A DNA stretch of 64,000 nucleotides from NCBI GenBank assembly GCA_902470805.1, contig CABRHX010000005.1, positions 1 to 64,000 on the forward strand, written 5' to 3'. A program made the position numbers and the translations under genes. The notes beneath the pieces are model-generated. The model searched no databases, was not told the origin of the DNA, and saw nothing but the letters and a program-made list of their open reading frames with translations. This DNA comes from an uncultured Collinsella sp. (lineage in GTDB: Bacteria > Actinomycetota > Coriobacteriia > Coriobacteriales > Coriobacteriaceae). Shown piece after piece: positions 17,342 to 25,974 of this stretch (within the stretch, counting starts at the first letter, position 1; the number at the start of each line of letters is the position of its first letter).

Positions 17342-18151
17342 CTAGAGCATCTGTTCGTTGATGAACACGAGGGTGCCTGGGTATGAGATCTCGGGGGCGT
17401 GGCGATAGCCGATGTTGAACTCGGTAAGACCGGCGGCGTCCTCGAGCTTGTTTTTTGCCATCCAGCGCACCATGGAGCCGCGCGCCTTTTTGCTGGCGGT
17501 CGAGCGCTGGATGGGCTTGCCGTTGCGGACACCTTCGCCAAAGAGACAAGTGACGGTTGTGGCGTTGCCTGCGAGATGGGGTAGAACGGCCTTGGCGTAC
17601 TCCGCGCTGGCAAGGTTGACGACCGTGGTGTTGGAGCCGGTCGGCGCAATGGCGCATGCAAGTTTGTCGCCCCAAAACGCATAGAGGTCACGGGCGTTGT
17701 TGACGGCTAGCTTGGCTCCCATTTCGAGCCGATAGGGCTCAACGCCATGGAAAGGCCGCACACATCCGTACAATCCGGAGAGGATCCAGAGATGGTTTTG
17801 CAGCCAGTCGAGCTGTGCAGCATCCATGACCTCGGGCGCCATGCTTTGGTATTGGATGCCGTGGTAGGACATGACGGCGGGGGAGATTCGGCGCGCGATA
17901 TCGGGATCGGCGAGGTCGGCATCGCTCAGGGCGGGCATAAATTCGTGAAGCGTATCCAGGCACGTTGTAAGCAGCCTGTCGCTCACGTTCCAAAGGGCCT
18001 GAAGACCTGCTGCGCCATCCTCGCGTTCGATGCCCAGCAGTGCCTGATGGAGCCGGGCCGTCTGATGTGCAAAAGGCGGTATGCCCAAAACGTCAAAGGC
18101 ATCTTGAGCTGTCCGCATCTGTTTGGCGGGCGAAATGACGACCTGTAGCAC
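17342..18151 (-). CDS. yaaA: Peroxide stress protein YaaA (DUF328)
   Basis: 269-residue cytoplasmic protein of the YaaA/DUF328 family, which in enteric bacteria limits free iron and protects DNA during peroxide stress and binds DNA through a helix-hairpin-helix-like element. Family features seen: VVISPAKQM at the N terminus, YHGIQYQSM, LYGCVRPFHGVEPYRLEMG in the middle and NLASAEYAK. The length is near the norm (about 250-260). No partner genes lie next to it; repeats flank it on both sides. Confidence 0.9.
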   Translation of the reverse strand: MLQVVISPAKQMRTAQDAFDVLGIPPFAHQTARLHQALLGIEREDGAAGLQALWNVSDRLLTTCLDTLHEFMPALSDADLADPDIARRISPAVMSYHGIQYQSMAPEVMDAAQLDWLQNHLWILSGLYGCVRPFHGVEPYRLEMGAKLAVNNARDLYAFWGDKLACAIAPTGSNTTVVNLASAEYAKAVLPHLAGNATTVTCLFGEGVRNGKPIQRSTASKKARGSMVRWMAKNKLEDAAGLTEFNIGYRHAPEISYPGTLVFINEQML

Positions 18152-18172
18152 GGAATCCTCCTCCCGCTAAAA

Positions 18173-18241
18173 AAGTTGCGGTGAAATACAGACCGCTTTC
18201 CCCGTTGGAAGGCCTGATGAATCCGTATTTCACCGCAAGTT
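18173..18241. repeat. Family-1 palindromic repeat, copy 2
   Basis: 69-bp hairpin, arms AAGTTGCGGTGAAATAC and GTATTTCACCGCAAGTT. Thirteen bases beyond the stop of the minus-strand aminopeptidase gene and 21 bases before the yaaA start. Confidence 0.88.
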
Positions 18242-18253
18242 ACAAGGGTTTGG

Positions 18254-19651
18254 TTAGGCGCGCTCGAGGAAGGCCTTGTAGCCGCGGTAGGCCTCGTAGA
18301 TATCGGCCTTGTTAGCGACCTCCCACAGGGCGTGCATGGACAGGACGGCAACGCCAGAGTCGATGACGTTCATGCCGTACTTAGCCATGATGTATGCGAT
18401 GGTGCCGCCGCCGCCCGCGTTGACGCGACCAAGCTCGCAGGTCTGGAAGTCCACGCCGGCCTCGTCCATGATGCCGCGGATGAGGGCCACATACTCGGCG
18501 TCGGCGTCGTTAGAGCCGCCCTTGCCGCGGCTGCCCGTGTACTTGTTAAAGCACAGGCCGCGACCCATAAAGGCTGCGTTCTTGGTTTCGAACTTGCCGG
18601 CGTAGCCCGGGTCGAAGCCGGCGGACACGTCGGAGGAGAGCATGCGGCTGCGGGCGAGCGCGCGGCGCAGGGCCAGCGGGCTATCCTCGCCGGCGAGCGT
18701 CATGATCTCGGCGACGGTGTTCTCGAAGAAGCGGCTCGTCATGCCGGTGGCACCTACGGAACCGATCTCCTCCTTGTCGACGATGAGTGTGATGCTCGTG
18801 CGTTCCACGTTGGCGACGTTGATCTGGGCGAGCATGGACGGATAGGCGCAGACACGGTCGTCGTGGCCATAGCCCAGAATCATGGAGCGGTCGAGGCCCA
18901 TGTCACGGGCGGGGCCGGCGGGCACGACCTCGATCTCGGCGGAGAGGAAGTCCTCCTCCTCGACGTCGTACTGCTCCTTGAGGATATCCAGGAACATCTG
19001 CTTGACGGGCTCCTTGGGAGCGTCCTTGTCGTCCTCGTCAAACTTGACGGGGCGGCCGCCCACGATCACGTCGAGGATCTCGGCGTCGACGGCGTCCTTG
19101 GCGGGCTTGGCCATCTGCTCGCTCGAGAGGTGGATCAGCAGGTCGGAGATGGTAAAGACCGGATCGTCTGCCTTGTCGCCGATGTTGATGTCGACGGTGG
19201 TGCCGTCCTTTTTGCAGATGACGCCCACGAGTGCGAGCGGGGAAGCGACCCAGTGGTAGCTCTTGACGCCGCCATAGTAGTGCGTGTCGAGATAAGCCAT
19301 GTCGCCGGCCTCGAAGGCGGGGTTTTGTTTGAGGTCCAGGCGCGGCGAGTCCACGTGGGCGCCCAGGATGTTAAAGCCCTGCTCGAGCGGGGCAGTGCCC
19401 AGGTTGACGAGCATAAGGTCCTTGCCGTGGTTGGCGGCGTACACCTTGTCGCCTGCCTTGAGCTCGCGGCCCTCGGCGATCACGGTCTCCAGGTCGACGT
19501 AGCCCGCCTCCTCGGCCATCTTGATGCCGGTTTTGACGCACAGGCGCTCGGTCTTGTTCTCGCTCAAAAACTGCTTATAGCCGCGGCAAAGCTTCTCGAG
19601 CTCCTCGATTTGCTGTGGCGTGTACTTTTTCCATGCGCAGGGACGCTCCAT
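18254..19651 (-). CDS. M18 family aminopeptidase
   Basis: 465-residue dizinc aminopeptidase (aspartyl/leucyl aminopeptidase I family). Metal-ligand and catalytic motifs are visible: AHVDSPRLDLK (first His-x-Asp), DKEEIGSVGATGM (catalytic Glu and ligand Glu) and DVSAGFDPGYAGK; the late LSMHALWEV supplies the final His ligand. The ATG at 19651 was chosen because AAAGGAG lies upstream and the family starts there; the open frame continues 196 codons further into the divergent polA gene, but only as a shadow. It probably degrades peptides in the cytoplasm. Confidence 0.92.
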   Translation of the reverse strand: MERPCAWKKYTPQQIEELEKLCRGYKQFLSENKTERLCVKTGIKMAEEAGYVDLETVIAEGRELKAGDKVYAANHGKDLMLVNLGTAPLEQGFNILGAHVDSPRLDLKQNPAFEAGDMAYLDTHYYGGVKSYHWVASPLALVGVICKKDGTTVDINIGDKADDPVFTISDLLIHLSSEQMAKPAKDAVDAEILDVIVGGRPVKFDEDDKDAPKEPVKQMFLDILKEQYDVEEEDFLSAEIEVVPAGPARDMGLDRSMILGYGHDDRVCAYPSMLAQINVANVERTSITLIVDKEEIGSVGATGMTSRFFENTVAEIMTLAGEDSPLALRRALARSRMLSSDVSAGFDPGYAGKFETKNAAFMGRGLCFNKYTGSRGKGGSNDADAEYVALIRGIMDEAGVDFQTCELGRVNAGGGGTIAYIMAKYGMNVIDSGVAVLSMHALWEVANKADIYEAYRGYKAFLERA

Positions 19652-19817
19652 GACGCAGGCTCCTTTCGGATCGATCGTGCTGGTTGATGTACCGTGAGCC
19701 ATCGTATCACGCGCGGGCTCACGGTGGCGGGGGAGCTTGATGTGTGGTGGCCGCAGGGCGGGGAGCGTGTAAACTGGTGTGAGCAAACCGTGCCCAGCCC
19801 AAAGCGAGGTATTCAAT

Positions 19818-22568
19818 ATGTCTGACAAGCGCCGCACCTTTGCCGTTATCGACGGCAACTCGCTCATGCACCGCGCCTTCCACGCCGTGCCGCCGACCAT
19901 GAACGCGCCGGACGGTCGCCCCACCAACGCGATCTTTGGCTTTCTGAATATGTTCCTCAAGATGATTGATGCCTTTAACCCCGACGGTGTGGTCGTGGCG
20001 TTTGACAAGGGCAAGCCGCGCGTGCGCATGGAGATGCTGCCGCAGTATAAGGCGCAGCGCCCGCCCATGGACCCCGATCTGCACGCGCAGTTTCCGATGA
20101 TTAAGGAGCTGCTCACCGCGCTCAACGTGCCGATTCTGCAGTCCGAGGGCTGGGAAGGCGACGATATCCTGGGAACCATGGCGCGCCTGGGCGAGGAGGC
20201 CGGCTGCGACATGCTGCTGGTGACCGGCGACCGCGACATGTATCAACTCGTGACCGAGCACGTCAACGTGGTATCGACTCGCAAAGGCCTTTCCGACGTG
20301 GCGATTATGACGCCCGAGAGCGTGGATGACCTGTATCACGGCATTACGCCGGCGCTCGTGCCCGATTTTTACGGTCTGAAGGGCGACACGTCCGATAACA
20401 TCCCCGGCGTGCCGGGCATCGGCCCCAAAAAGGCGAGCGCGCTCATTGCGCAGTACGGTAGCCTGGACGAGGTTATCGCACACGCCGACGAGGTCAAGGG
20501 CAAGATGGGCGAGAACCTGCGTGCACACATCGACGATGCCCTGCTGAGCCGCAAGGTCGCAACCATTCGCACCGATGCACCTGTCGAGCTCGACTTTGAC
20601 GAAACGTCCTTCCCGGCGTTTTCTGCCGACGAAGTGTCCGCGGCGCTGGGCGTACTCGGCATTACGGCCATGCAGAACCGTTTCTTGTCACTGATTGGTG
20701 GCAAGGGTGGGGCTGCGGCCTCTGCCAGCACGTTTGAGATTCCCGCCGTTATGCGCGCTGCCGCCGGCGATGCTGGGGCACTTGCTGCCGTTGCGTCCGA
20801 GGTTTCGCGTGCGATCGAGGCAGGCGAGTGGATTGCCGCCGTGGTGGACGATGACAAGGAGGAGGGCGCGCTTTTTGGCTTGACACGCACGCTGTGGCTG
20901 ACGACGTCCAAGGGGCTGCTTGCGCTTGAGGAGGGCGACGGAGGTACCACTGCTGTGGTCGATGGTTTCAACTTCGCCCACGGCGTGATTGCCGGCGTGC
21001 TTGCGCGCCTGTTTATGGAGGGCCGCATGGCGAGCCCGGATATGAAAGCGCTGCTGCATGAGCTTTCGCCCATCGATTCTTCGGAGCCCGAGCTCATGGA
21101 TCCGCTGGCAGTCGACTCCACGCGCATCTTCGACACCGTGGTCGCCGCCTACCTGTTGGATTCCGACCGCTCCGAGTTTGACGAGGCGTATCTGGCCGAT
21201 ACTTATCTGCAGATGGCGCTGCCTGCGGCGCGCGGTGCAGAGGGTGCCGGCGAGGACGCTCCTGCGCCTGCCGCCCGTACTGCGGCTCTGGCGCTGGCGC
21301 TGGTCGCACCGTTGCGCGACCGCATGGCCCGCGAGAACGCCGTCAACGTGTTCGATGGCATCGAGATGCCACTCGTGCCGGTGCTTGCCAAGATGGAGCG
21401 CGCGGGCATGCTCGTGGACCCCGACCGTCTGCATAGTCTGTCCGAGGGGCTTGCTACCCAGATTGCCGAGGTCGAGCGAAACATTCGAGACCTGGCGGGT
21501 GACGAGACCTTTAACATCGGCAGCCCCATGCAGCTCTCGCATGTGCTGTTTGACGTTATGGGGCTTCCGACCAAGGGCCTCAAGAAGACCAAGCGCGGCT
21601 ACTATTCGACCAACGCCAAGGTGCTGAGCGACCTTGCCCGTGACCACGAGATCGTGCGTCTGATCTTGGATTGGCGTGAGAAGTCCAAGATCAAGTCCAC
21701 TTACCTGGATACGCTGGGCCCGCTGCGTCGTGGCGATGGCCGCGTGCACACCACCTACAACCAGACCATCACGGCGACGGGCCGCCTGTCCTCGAGCGAC
21801 CCGAACCTACAGAACATCCCGACGCGCTCTGAGCTTGGTCGTACCGTCAAGACGGCGTTTTCGGCGGGCGAGGGCAGCGTCTTTTTGGCGGTGGACTACT
21901 CGCAGATCGAGTTGCGCCTACTCGCGCATCTTTCGGGTGATGAACATCTGGTACGTGCCTTTAACGAGGGTGAGGACTTCCATGCCGAGACGGCCGCACG
22001 CGTGTTTGGCGTTCCCGTGTCCGAGGTAACGCTCGACCTGCGCAGCCGCGCCAAGGCCGTGAACTTTGGCATCGTGTACGGTCAGCAGGCGTACGGCCTG
22101 TCGCAGTCGCTGCACATCTCGATGGCCGAGGCGCGCGACATGATCGACCGCTACTACGAGGCCTACCCGGGCGTGCGCACGTTCCTCGACAACGTGGTGG
22201 CGCGCGCCAAGCAGACGGGCTACGCCGAGACCATGTATGGCCGCAGACGCCATATTCCCGAGCTCAAGGCCAAAAATCCGCAACTTCGCGGCTTTGGCGA
22301 GCGCACGGCCATGAACCATCCCATGCAGGGCACCGCGGCCGACATCATCAAGATCGCGATGGCCCGCGTAAGCCGCCGTCTGGAAGAAGAAGGCTTTGCC
22401 GCCCACATGATCCTGCAAGTGCACGACGAACTGGACTTTGAGTGCCCCATCGACGAAGTCGAGCGCCTAACCACCATGGTCCGCGACGTCATGGAACACG
22501 TAGTAGACCTCCACGTCCCCCTAATCGCCGAAGCTTCGACTGGAGTGACCTGGGCAGACGCCAAGTAA
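19818..22568 (+). CDS. polA: DNA polymerase I
   Basis: 916-residue polymerase. The N-terminal 5'-3' flap nuclease (1-290) is intact, with AVIDGNSLMHRAF, EGDDILGTMA, TGDRDMYQL and GLKGDTSDNIPGVPGIGPKKA. The middle region (about 320-490) has the 3'-5' exonuclease fold but lacks the D-x-E metal ligands: where enterobacteria have a DTET motif, the chain reads WIAAVVDDDKEEG. The polymerase domain keeps motif A (FLAVDYSQIELR), the O helix (RSRAKAVNFGIVYG) and motif C (LQVHDELDFE). It thus probably fills gaps without proofreading. The ATG at 19818 follows GAGG; the 13 extra codons upstream look untranslated. Confidence 0.95.
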   Translation: MSDKRRTFAVIDGNSLMHRAFHAVPPTMNAPDGRPTNAIFGFLNMFLKMIDAFNPDGVVVAFDKGKPRVRMEMLPQYKAQRPPMDPDLHAQFPMIKELLTALNVPILQSEGWEGDDILGTMARLGEEAGCDMLLVTGDRDMYQLVTEHVNVVSTRKGLSDVAIMTPESVDDLYHGITPALVPDFYGLKGDTSDNIPGVPGIGPKKASALIAQYGSLDEVIAHADEVKGKMGENLRAHIDDALLSRKVATIRTDAPVELDFDETSFPAFSADEVSAALGVLGITAMQNRFLSLIGGKGGAAASASTFEIPAVMRAAAGDAGALAAVASEVSRAIEAGEWIAAVVDDDKEEGALFGLTRTLWLTTSKGLLALEEGDGGTTAVVDGFNFAHGVIAGVLARLFMEGRMASPDMKALLHELSPIDSSEPELMDPLAVDSTRIFDTVVAAYLLDSDRSEFDEAYLADTYLQMALPAARGAEGAGEDAPAPAARTAALALALVAPLRDRMARENAVNVFDGIEMPLVPVLAKMERAGMLVDPDRLHSLSEGLATQIAEVERNIRDLAGDETFNIGSPMQLSHVLFDVMGLPTKGLKKTKRGYYSTNAKVLSDLARDHEIVRLILDWREKSKIKSTYLDTLGPLRRGDGRVHTTYNQTITATGRLSSSDPNLQNIPTRSELGRTVKTAFSAGEGSVFLAVDYSQIELRLLAHLSGDEHLVRAFNEGEDFHAETAARVFGVPVSEVTLDLRSRAKAVNFGIVYGQQAYGLSQSLHISMAEARDMIDRYYEAYPGVRTFLDNVVARAKQTGYAETMYGRRRHIPELKAKNPQLRGFGERTAMNHPMQGTAADIIKIAMARVSRRLEEEGFAAHMILQVHDELDFECPIDEVERLTTMVRDVMEHVVDLHVPLIAEASTGVTWADAK

Positions 22569-22602
22569 GGGCACGACCACAATTCCAAAGTAACCAAAAC
22601 CA

Positions 22603-22642
22603 GAAGGACGCCCCTCATCAACAAGGAGCGTCCTTCGTTCAA
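22603..22642 (+). terminator. Terminator after polA
   Basis: GAAGGACGC pairs with GCGTCCTTC, with an inner CCT/AGG pair; the T tract is short. Confidence 0.65.
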
Positions 22643-22673
22643 TTAAATTCAGCCTAAGTATCTAGACACTCAA

Positions 22674-22869
22674 GACGCCATCTTGGCGGCAGGTAAGTAA
22701 ACCTAGGGCCTGGCCGGGCGGCACGGGTTAACTTTTCGTAGATTCCGCACGCAAAGAAAGCCACTTAATGTGGCTTTCGTCTTGCGCAGGACCTGACCGA
22801 GCGAAAAGTTAACCCGTGCCGCCCGGCCAGGCCCAACGAGCCACGTTAACGAGCCGCCAAGATGGCGTC
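22674..22869. repeat. Nested long inverted repeat between polA and a HAD gene
   Basis: Arms at 22706-22738 and 22802-22834 are perfect reverse complements over 33 bases (they contain GGGCGGCACGGGTTAAC). The 63-base loop holds a smaller stem (AAAGCCAC with GTGGCTTT). A second, outer pair of 17 bases matches at 22674-22690 and 22853-22869; its right arm is the last five codons of the HAD gene, so a copy of that gene's end lies inverted across the hairpin. It may be a bidirectional terminator or cruciform. Confidence 0.9.
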
Positions 22870-23673
22870 GATGAGCGTCAGTACGCCCCCGTCGTTGTTG
22901 CTCGGAATGCGCCACTTGGCATGTGCGTTCATGTGCTCCTCGGCATTGTCCACGATAAAGCTGTGACCGACGCGCTCCAGCATGGGGATGTCGTTGTAGG
23001 TGTCGCCCACGGCGGCAGCATCGGCAATATCGATGCCCAGGTGCTCGCACAGGTGCGCGACGCCGGCGCCCTTGTCGACACCCAGGTTCATAAAGTCGAT
23101 CCACTCGCGCCCGGCGTTGGTGACGTAGAGCTTGTCCGAGAACTCGGGGCTATAGGCCTCGCGGAAAGCGGGCTCGGCGTCGTAGCCGGGGAAGAAGATC
23201 GAAATCTTGTTGGACTCGAGATCAATGCCCTCAAAGCTGTCGACGTAGTTGATTGTGTTGTAGTAGACGCTGATCTCGTCGTGGTATTGATGGTCGCGGG
23301 CAAGTACGTAGAACTCGTCGAAGCAGCACAGGACGGGGACAGCGCGAGGATCCTCCGAGGCACGGCTCAAGACCTGCTGATACAGCTCCACGTCAATATT
23401 GCTCTTATAGATATAGCTACCGCGATAGATCACGCACGCTCCGTTATCGGGACAAAAAGCGAGGCGGTTCTTAATGCCCTCGAACATTTCCTCGAGCTTG
23501 GGGGCGGGACGTCCGCTGGCGGGGCAGAATACGATGCCTGCGTCGGCGAGCTTGTCCAGACGCTCGTCGAGACCCTGGGGCAGCACGCGCTCGTCGGTCA
23601 GCAGCGTCTTGTCCATATCGACGGCGAGAATCTTAATGTTGCCGATGTTGGCGTCCGATTCGTAAGTTTGCAT
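22846..23673 (-). CDS. Cof-type HAD-IIB family phosphatase
   Basis: 275-residue haloacid dehalogenase hydrolase with a type IIB cap. Motif I is LAVDMDKTLL (Asp nucleophile near residue 18), motif II is CPASGRPAPK, the motif III lysine is in the DKGAGVAHLCEHLG segment and motif IV is AAVGDTYNDIPML. Proteins of this group dephosphorylate sugar phosphates, flavin precursors or pyridoxal phosphate; the actual substrate cannot be inferred. Its promoter region faces the argG leader region. Confidence 0.9.
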   Translation of the reverse strand: MQTYESDANIGNIKILAVDMDKTLLTDERVLPQGLDERLDKLADAGIVFCPASGRPAPKLEEMFEGIKNRLAFCPDNGACVIYRGSYIYKSNIDVELYQQVLSRASEDPRAVPVLCCFDEFYVLARDHQYHDEISVYYNTINYVDSFEGIDLESNKISIFFPGYDAEPAFREAYSPEFSDKLYVTNAGREWIDFMNLGVDKGAGVAHLCEHLGIDIADAAAVGDTYNDIPMLERVGHSFIVDNAEEHMNAHAKWRIPSNNDGGVLTLIDAILAAR

Positions 23674-24227
23674 AAAAATGCGCCTTTCGTTTCGAGATTG
23701 TTTCAGACGTTATAACCATCAACTAGTAGTCGAGCGTATTTTCGCAGGAATGGTGCGTATTTGCACTGCAATTCACAAACTAATGAAAAAACTTTTCAGA
23801 AATTTGAATTTGTCGCTTGCGCCGCGGGCACTTTAGCGTAATATAGCGACCATCGAAAACGGAGGCGGAAAAACAACCGCTTACCGAACATAAGGTACCG
23901 TTTGCGATATTTGAATTGCGCTCGGCGATACGTGAAAGGAGAGGCAGATGCAGTTCGTAAAGATCATCACCACTGCAGACAATGCCATCCGACGCCAGCG
24001 CGCAATTTCCCGACGACGATAACAATCGTCTCTGTCCGCATGGGGCGCAATGCCTCAACAGAGTCATTTTGAGGTCGTTGGGTTTAAGCACGACATAGCC
24101 GCATGTTTCTAGGGCATGCCTGTGATGCATTCTGCTGAATAACCTAATATTGCACGGTATTCGACCTTGAAATGACTTGCAACTGACCGTTGTTCTAACT
24201 AGCTACCAAGGGCGAAAGGAAACAGCC
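23674..24227 (+). promoter_or_regulatory. 554-base divergent regulatory region before argG
   Basis: A-T richer than its surroundings. A TAATAT box (about 23838) with TTGCGC sixteen bases before it is a plausible promoter. It is followed by a small GCGG/CCGC hairpin, a strong ribosome site (AAAGGAG) and the 24-codon ORF described separately. About 200 further bases lead to argG; they contain CCTCAA/TTGAGG and GCATG/CATGC stems but no textbook terminator. No arginine-repressor box could be assigned with confidence. Confidence 0.5.
23948..24022 (+). CDS. Putative arginine-rich leader peptide of argG
   Basis: 24-codon ORF with a good ribosome site (AAAGGAG). The last ten residues read RRQRAISRRR, six of them arginine, four encoded by CGA, a codon hardly used in the surrounding genes. 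The final codons and stop form one arm of a perfect hairpin (GACGAT at 24015-24020 with ATCGTC at 24025-24030). Lying 205 bases before argG, this is what a ribosome-stalling arginine sensor would look like. It could also be a chance ORF; nothing else in the sequence proves translation. Confidence 0.55.
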   Translation: MQFVKIITTADNAIRRQRAISRRR

Positions 24228-25454
24228 ATGAGCAAGGAAAAAGTCGTTCTCGCATATTCCGGTGGTCTTGATACATCCGTATGTGTCAAGTGGCTCCAGG
24301 ACGAGAAGAATCTCGATGTCGTTTGCGTCTGCGGCAACGTGGGCCAGGAGGAGACCGGCCTGGATGCCAAGAAACAGAAGGCGCTCGACCTGGGCGTTCT
24401 TGATTGCCAGGTGCTCGACCTGCGCGACGAGTTCTCCGACGAGTTCCTGACTAAGGCCATCGCCGCCAACTCTATGTACGAGAACAAGTACCCGCTGCTC
24501 TCCGCCCTGTCTCGCCCGCTGCTCGCCAAGAAGCTTGTCGAGGTCGCTCACGAGTTTGGCGCGACTTACGTTGCCCACGGCTGCACCGGTAAGGGTAACG
24601 ACCAGGTCCGCTTCGAGGCTGCCGTCAAGGCCCTCGACCCCGAGCTTAAGGTTATCGCCCCGGTTCGCGAGTGGGATCTGAAGTGCCGTCCCGATGAGGT
24701 CGCCTATGCCCATGCCCACAACGTGCCGGTTCCCGAGGGTGCCAACGACAACCCCTATTCCATCGACGACAACCTGTGGGGTCGTGCCATTGAGTGCGGC
24801 CACCTGGAGGATCCCTGGAACGAGCCGCTCGACGACGCCTGGGTTATGACCAAGAATCCCGAGGACACGCCCGACACCCCGACCTACACCGAGATTGAGT
24901 TTGAGGCCGGCAAGCCCGTCGCCGTCGACGGCAAGAGGATGAAGCTCTCCGAGATCGTCATCGCGCTCAACAAGATTTCGGGCGACAACGGCTTTGGCCG
25001 TCTCGACCTGGTCGAGGATCGTCTGGTGGGACTCAAAAGCCGCGAGTGCTATGAGGTTCCCGGTGCCCTGACGCTCATCACCGCCCACAAGGCGCTTGAG
25101 GACATCTGCGTTGAGGGCGACCTGCTCAAGACCAAGATTAAGCTCGAGCAGGATTGGGCCACCGCCGTGTACAACGGCCAGTGGTACAGCCCGCTCAAAA
25201 ACGCGCTCGACGCTTTTATGGCCGACACCCAGAAGTTCGTGACCGGCACCGTCCGCCTGAAGTTCTTTAAGGGCAACTGCCATGTCGTTGGCCGCAAGAG
25301 CCCCTTCAGCCTCTACGACTACGGTCTGGCCACCTACGACCGCGACACCACGTTTGACGAGAAGGCCAGCGCCGGCTTTATCGAGATCGATACGCTGTCG
25401 CTCAAGACGTGGGCTAAGGTCCAGGGCCCCAGCTCCGCCGCCGCCCAGGCTTAA
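24228..25454 (+). CDS. argG: Argininosuccinate synthase
   Basis: 408-residue ATP-dependent ligase joining citrulline and aspartate. Motifs: VLAYSGGLDTSVCVKWL (P-loop of the N-type ATP pyrophosphatase, residues 6-22), AHGCTGKGNDQVRFE (citrulline and aspartate site), and IDDNLWGRAIECGHLEDP. The ATG at 24228 follows GAAAGGAAACAGCC; 17 more codons are open upstream without a ribosome site. argH lies downstream but separated by a terminator and a small ORF, so the two are not one simple operon. The tail is rich in Ala and Ser. Confidence 0.96.
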   Translation: MSKEKVVLAYSGGLDTSVCVKWLQDEKNLDVVCVCGNVGQEETGLDAKKQKALDLGVLDCQVLDLRDEFSDEFLTKAIAANSMYENKYPLLSALSRPLLAKKLVEVAHEFGATYVAHGCTGKGNDQVRFEAAVKALDPELKVIAPVREWDLKCRPDEVAYAHAHNVPVPEGANDNPYSIDDNLWGRAIECGHLEDPWNEPLDDAWVMTKNPEDTPDTPTYTEIEFEAGKPVAVDGKRMKLSEIVIALNKISGDNGFGRLDLVEDRLVGLKSRECYEVPGALTLITAHKALEDICVEGDLLKTKIKLEQDWATAVYNGQWYSPLKNALDAFMADTQKFVTGTVRLKFFKGNCHVVGRKSPFSLYDYGLATYDRDTTFDEKASAGFIEIDTLSLKTWAKVQGPSSAAAQA

Positions 25455-25605
25455 GCCTTCCTTTCCTTGGTATCCGCGCGGCCCATCCGCGTGATACATA
25501 ACGGGCGCACGGGGTCCCTACCTTTCGTTATGCTTGCTGACACTTCTTAACATCGGTGGCCCCTACGTTCCGCCCGCATATATGATGCCGCGACTGCGGC
25601 TGAGT

Positions 25606-25642
25606 CCGAGCCCCGCCGGGGTTGTCCGGCGGGGCTCCTTCT
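25606..25642 (+). terminator. Terminator between argG and the small ORF
   Basis: GAGCCCCGCCGG pairs with CCGGCGGGGCTC around GGTTGT, followed by CTTCTAT; the T tract is modest. Confidence 0.7.
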
Positions 25643-25685
25643 ATCAATTTGACGGCTCTGCGCCTATATATAAGGAGTATCCATT

Positions 25686-25856
25686 ATGTTCAATGCTATT
25701 GCGCATGCTTTACTTGCCCTCGCGCCCGAGATCGATGCTGCAAAGGTCGTGGACGTCCCTATGAGCCTGAAGGCCTGGATCGATGGTTCGCAGGGCAACA
25801 TCCGGAGGGAGACGTTGGGCGCCAAGTGCATGGTGCGTCACTTCTTTGCAAATTAG
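25686..25856 (+). CDS. Small protein (56 residues) upstream of argH
   Basis: 56-codon ORF with a well-placed AAGGAG eight bases before ATG. The N-terminal half is mildly hydrophobic (MFNAIAHALLALAPEIDAAK), the second half basic and ends in VRHFFAN. Not recognised. It follows the argG terminator and precedes argH by 118 bases on the same strand, so it could be a regulatory small protein or a leader of argH. Codon use is fairly normal, which favours a real gene, but its small size makes the call uncertain. Confidence 0.5.
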   Translation: MFNAIAHALLALAPEIDAAKVVDVPMSLKAWIDGSQGNIRRETLGAKCMVRHFFAN

Positions 25857-25974
25857 CTACATGGCCCCGCGCACGGCAGGGAGTGTGTAAAACTAGCGGT
25901 TGAAAAATTGCTTTAGCGACATGGCGCACTGCTTTGGGCGCTTGTTTTGGTATTCGATGAAAGGGGACGGTTCC

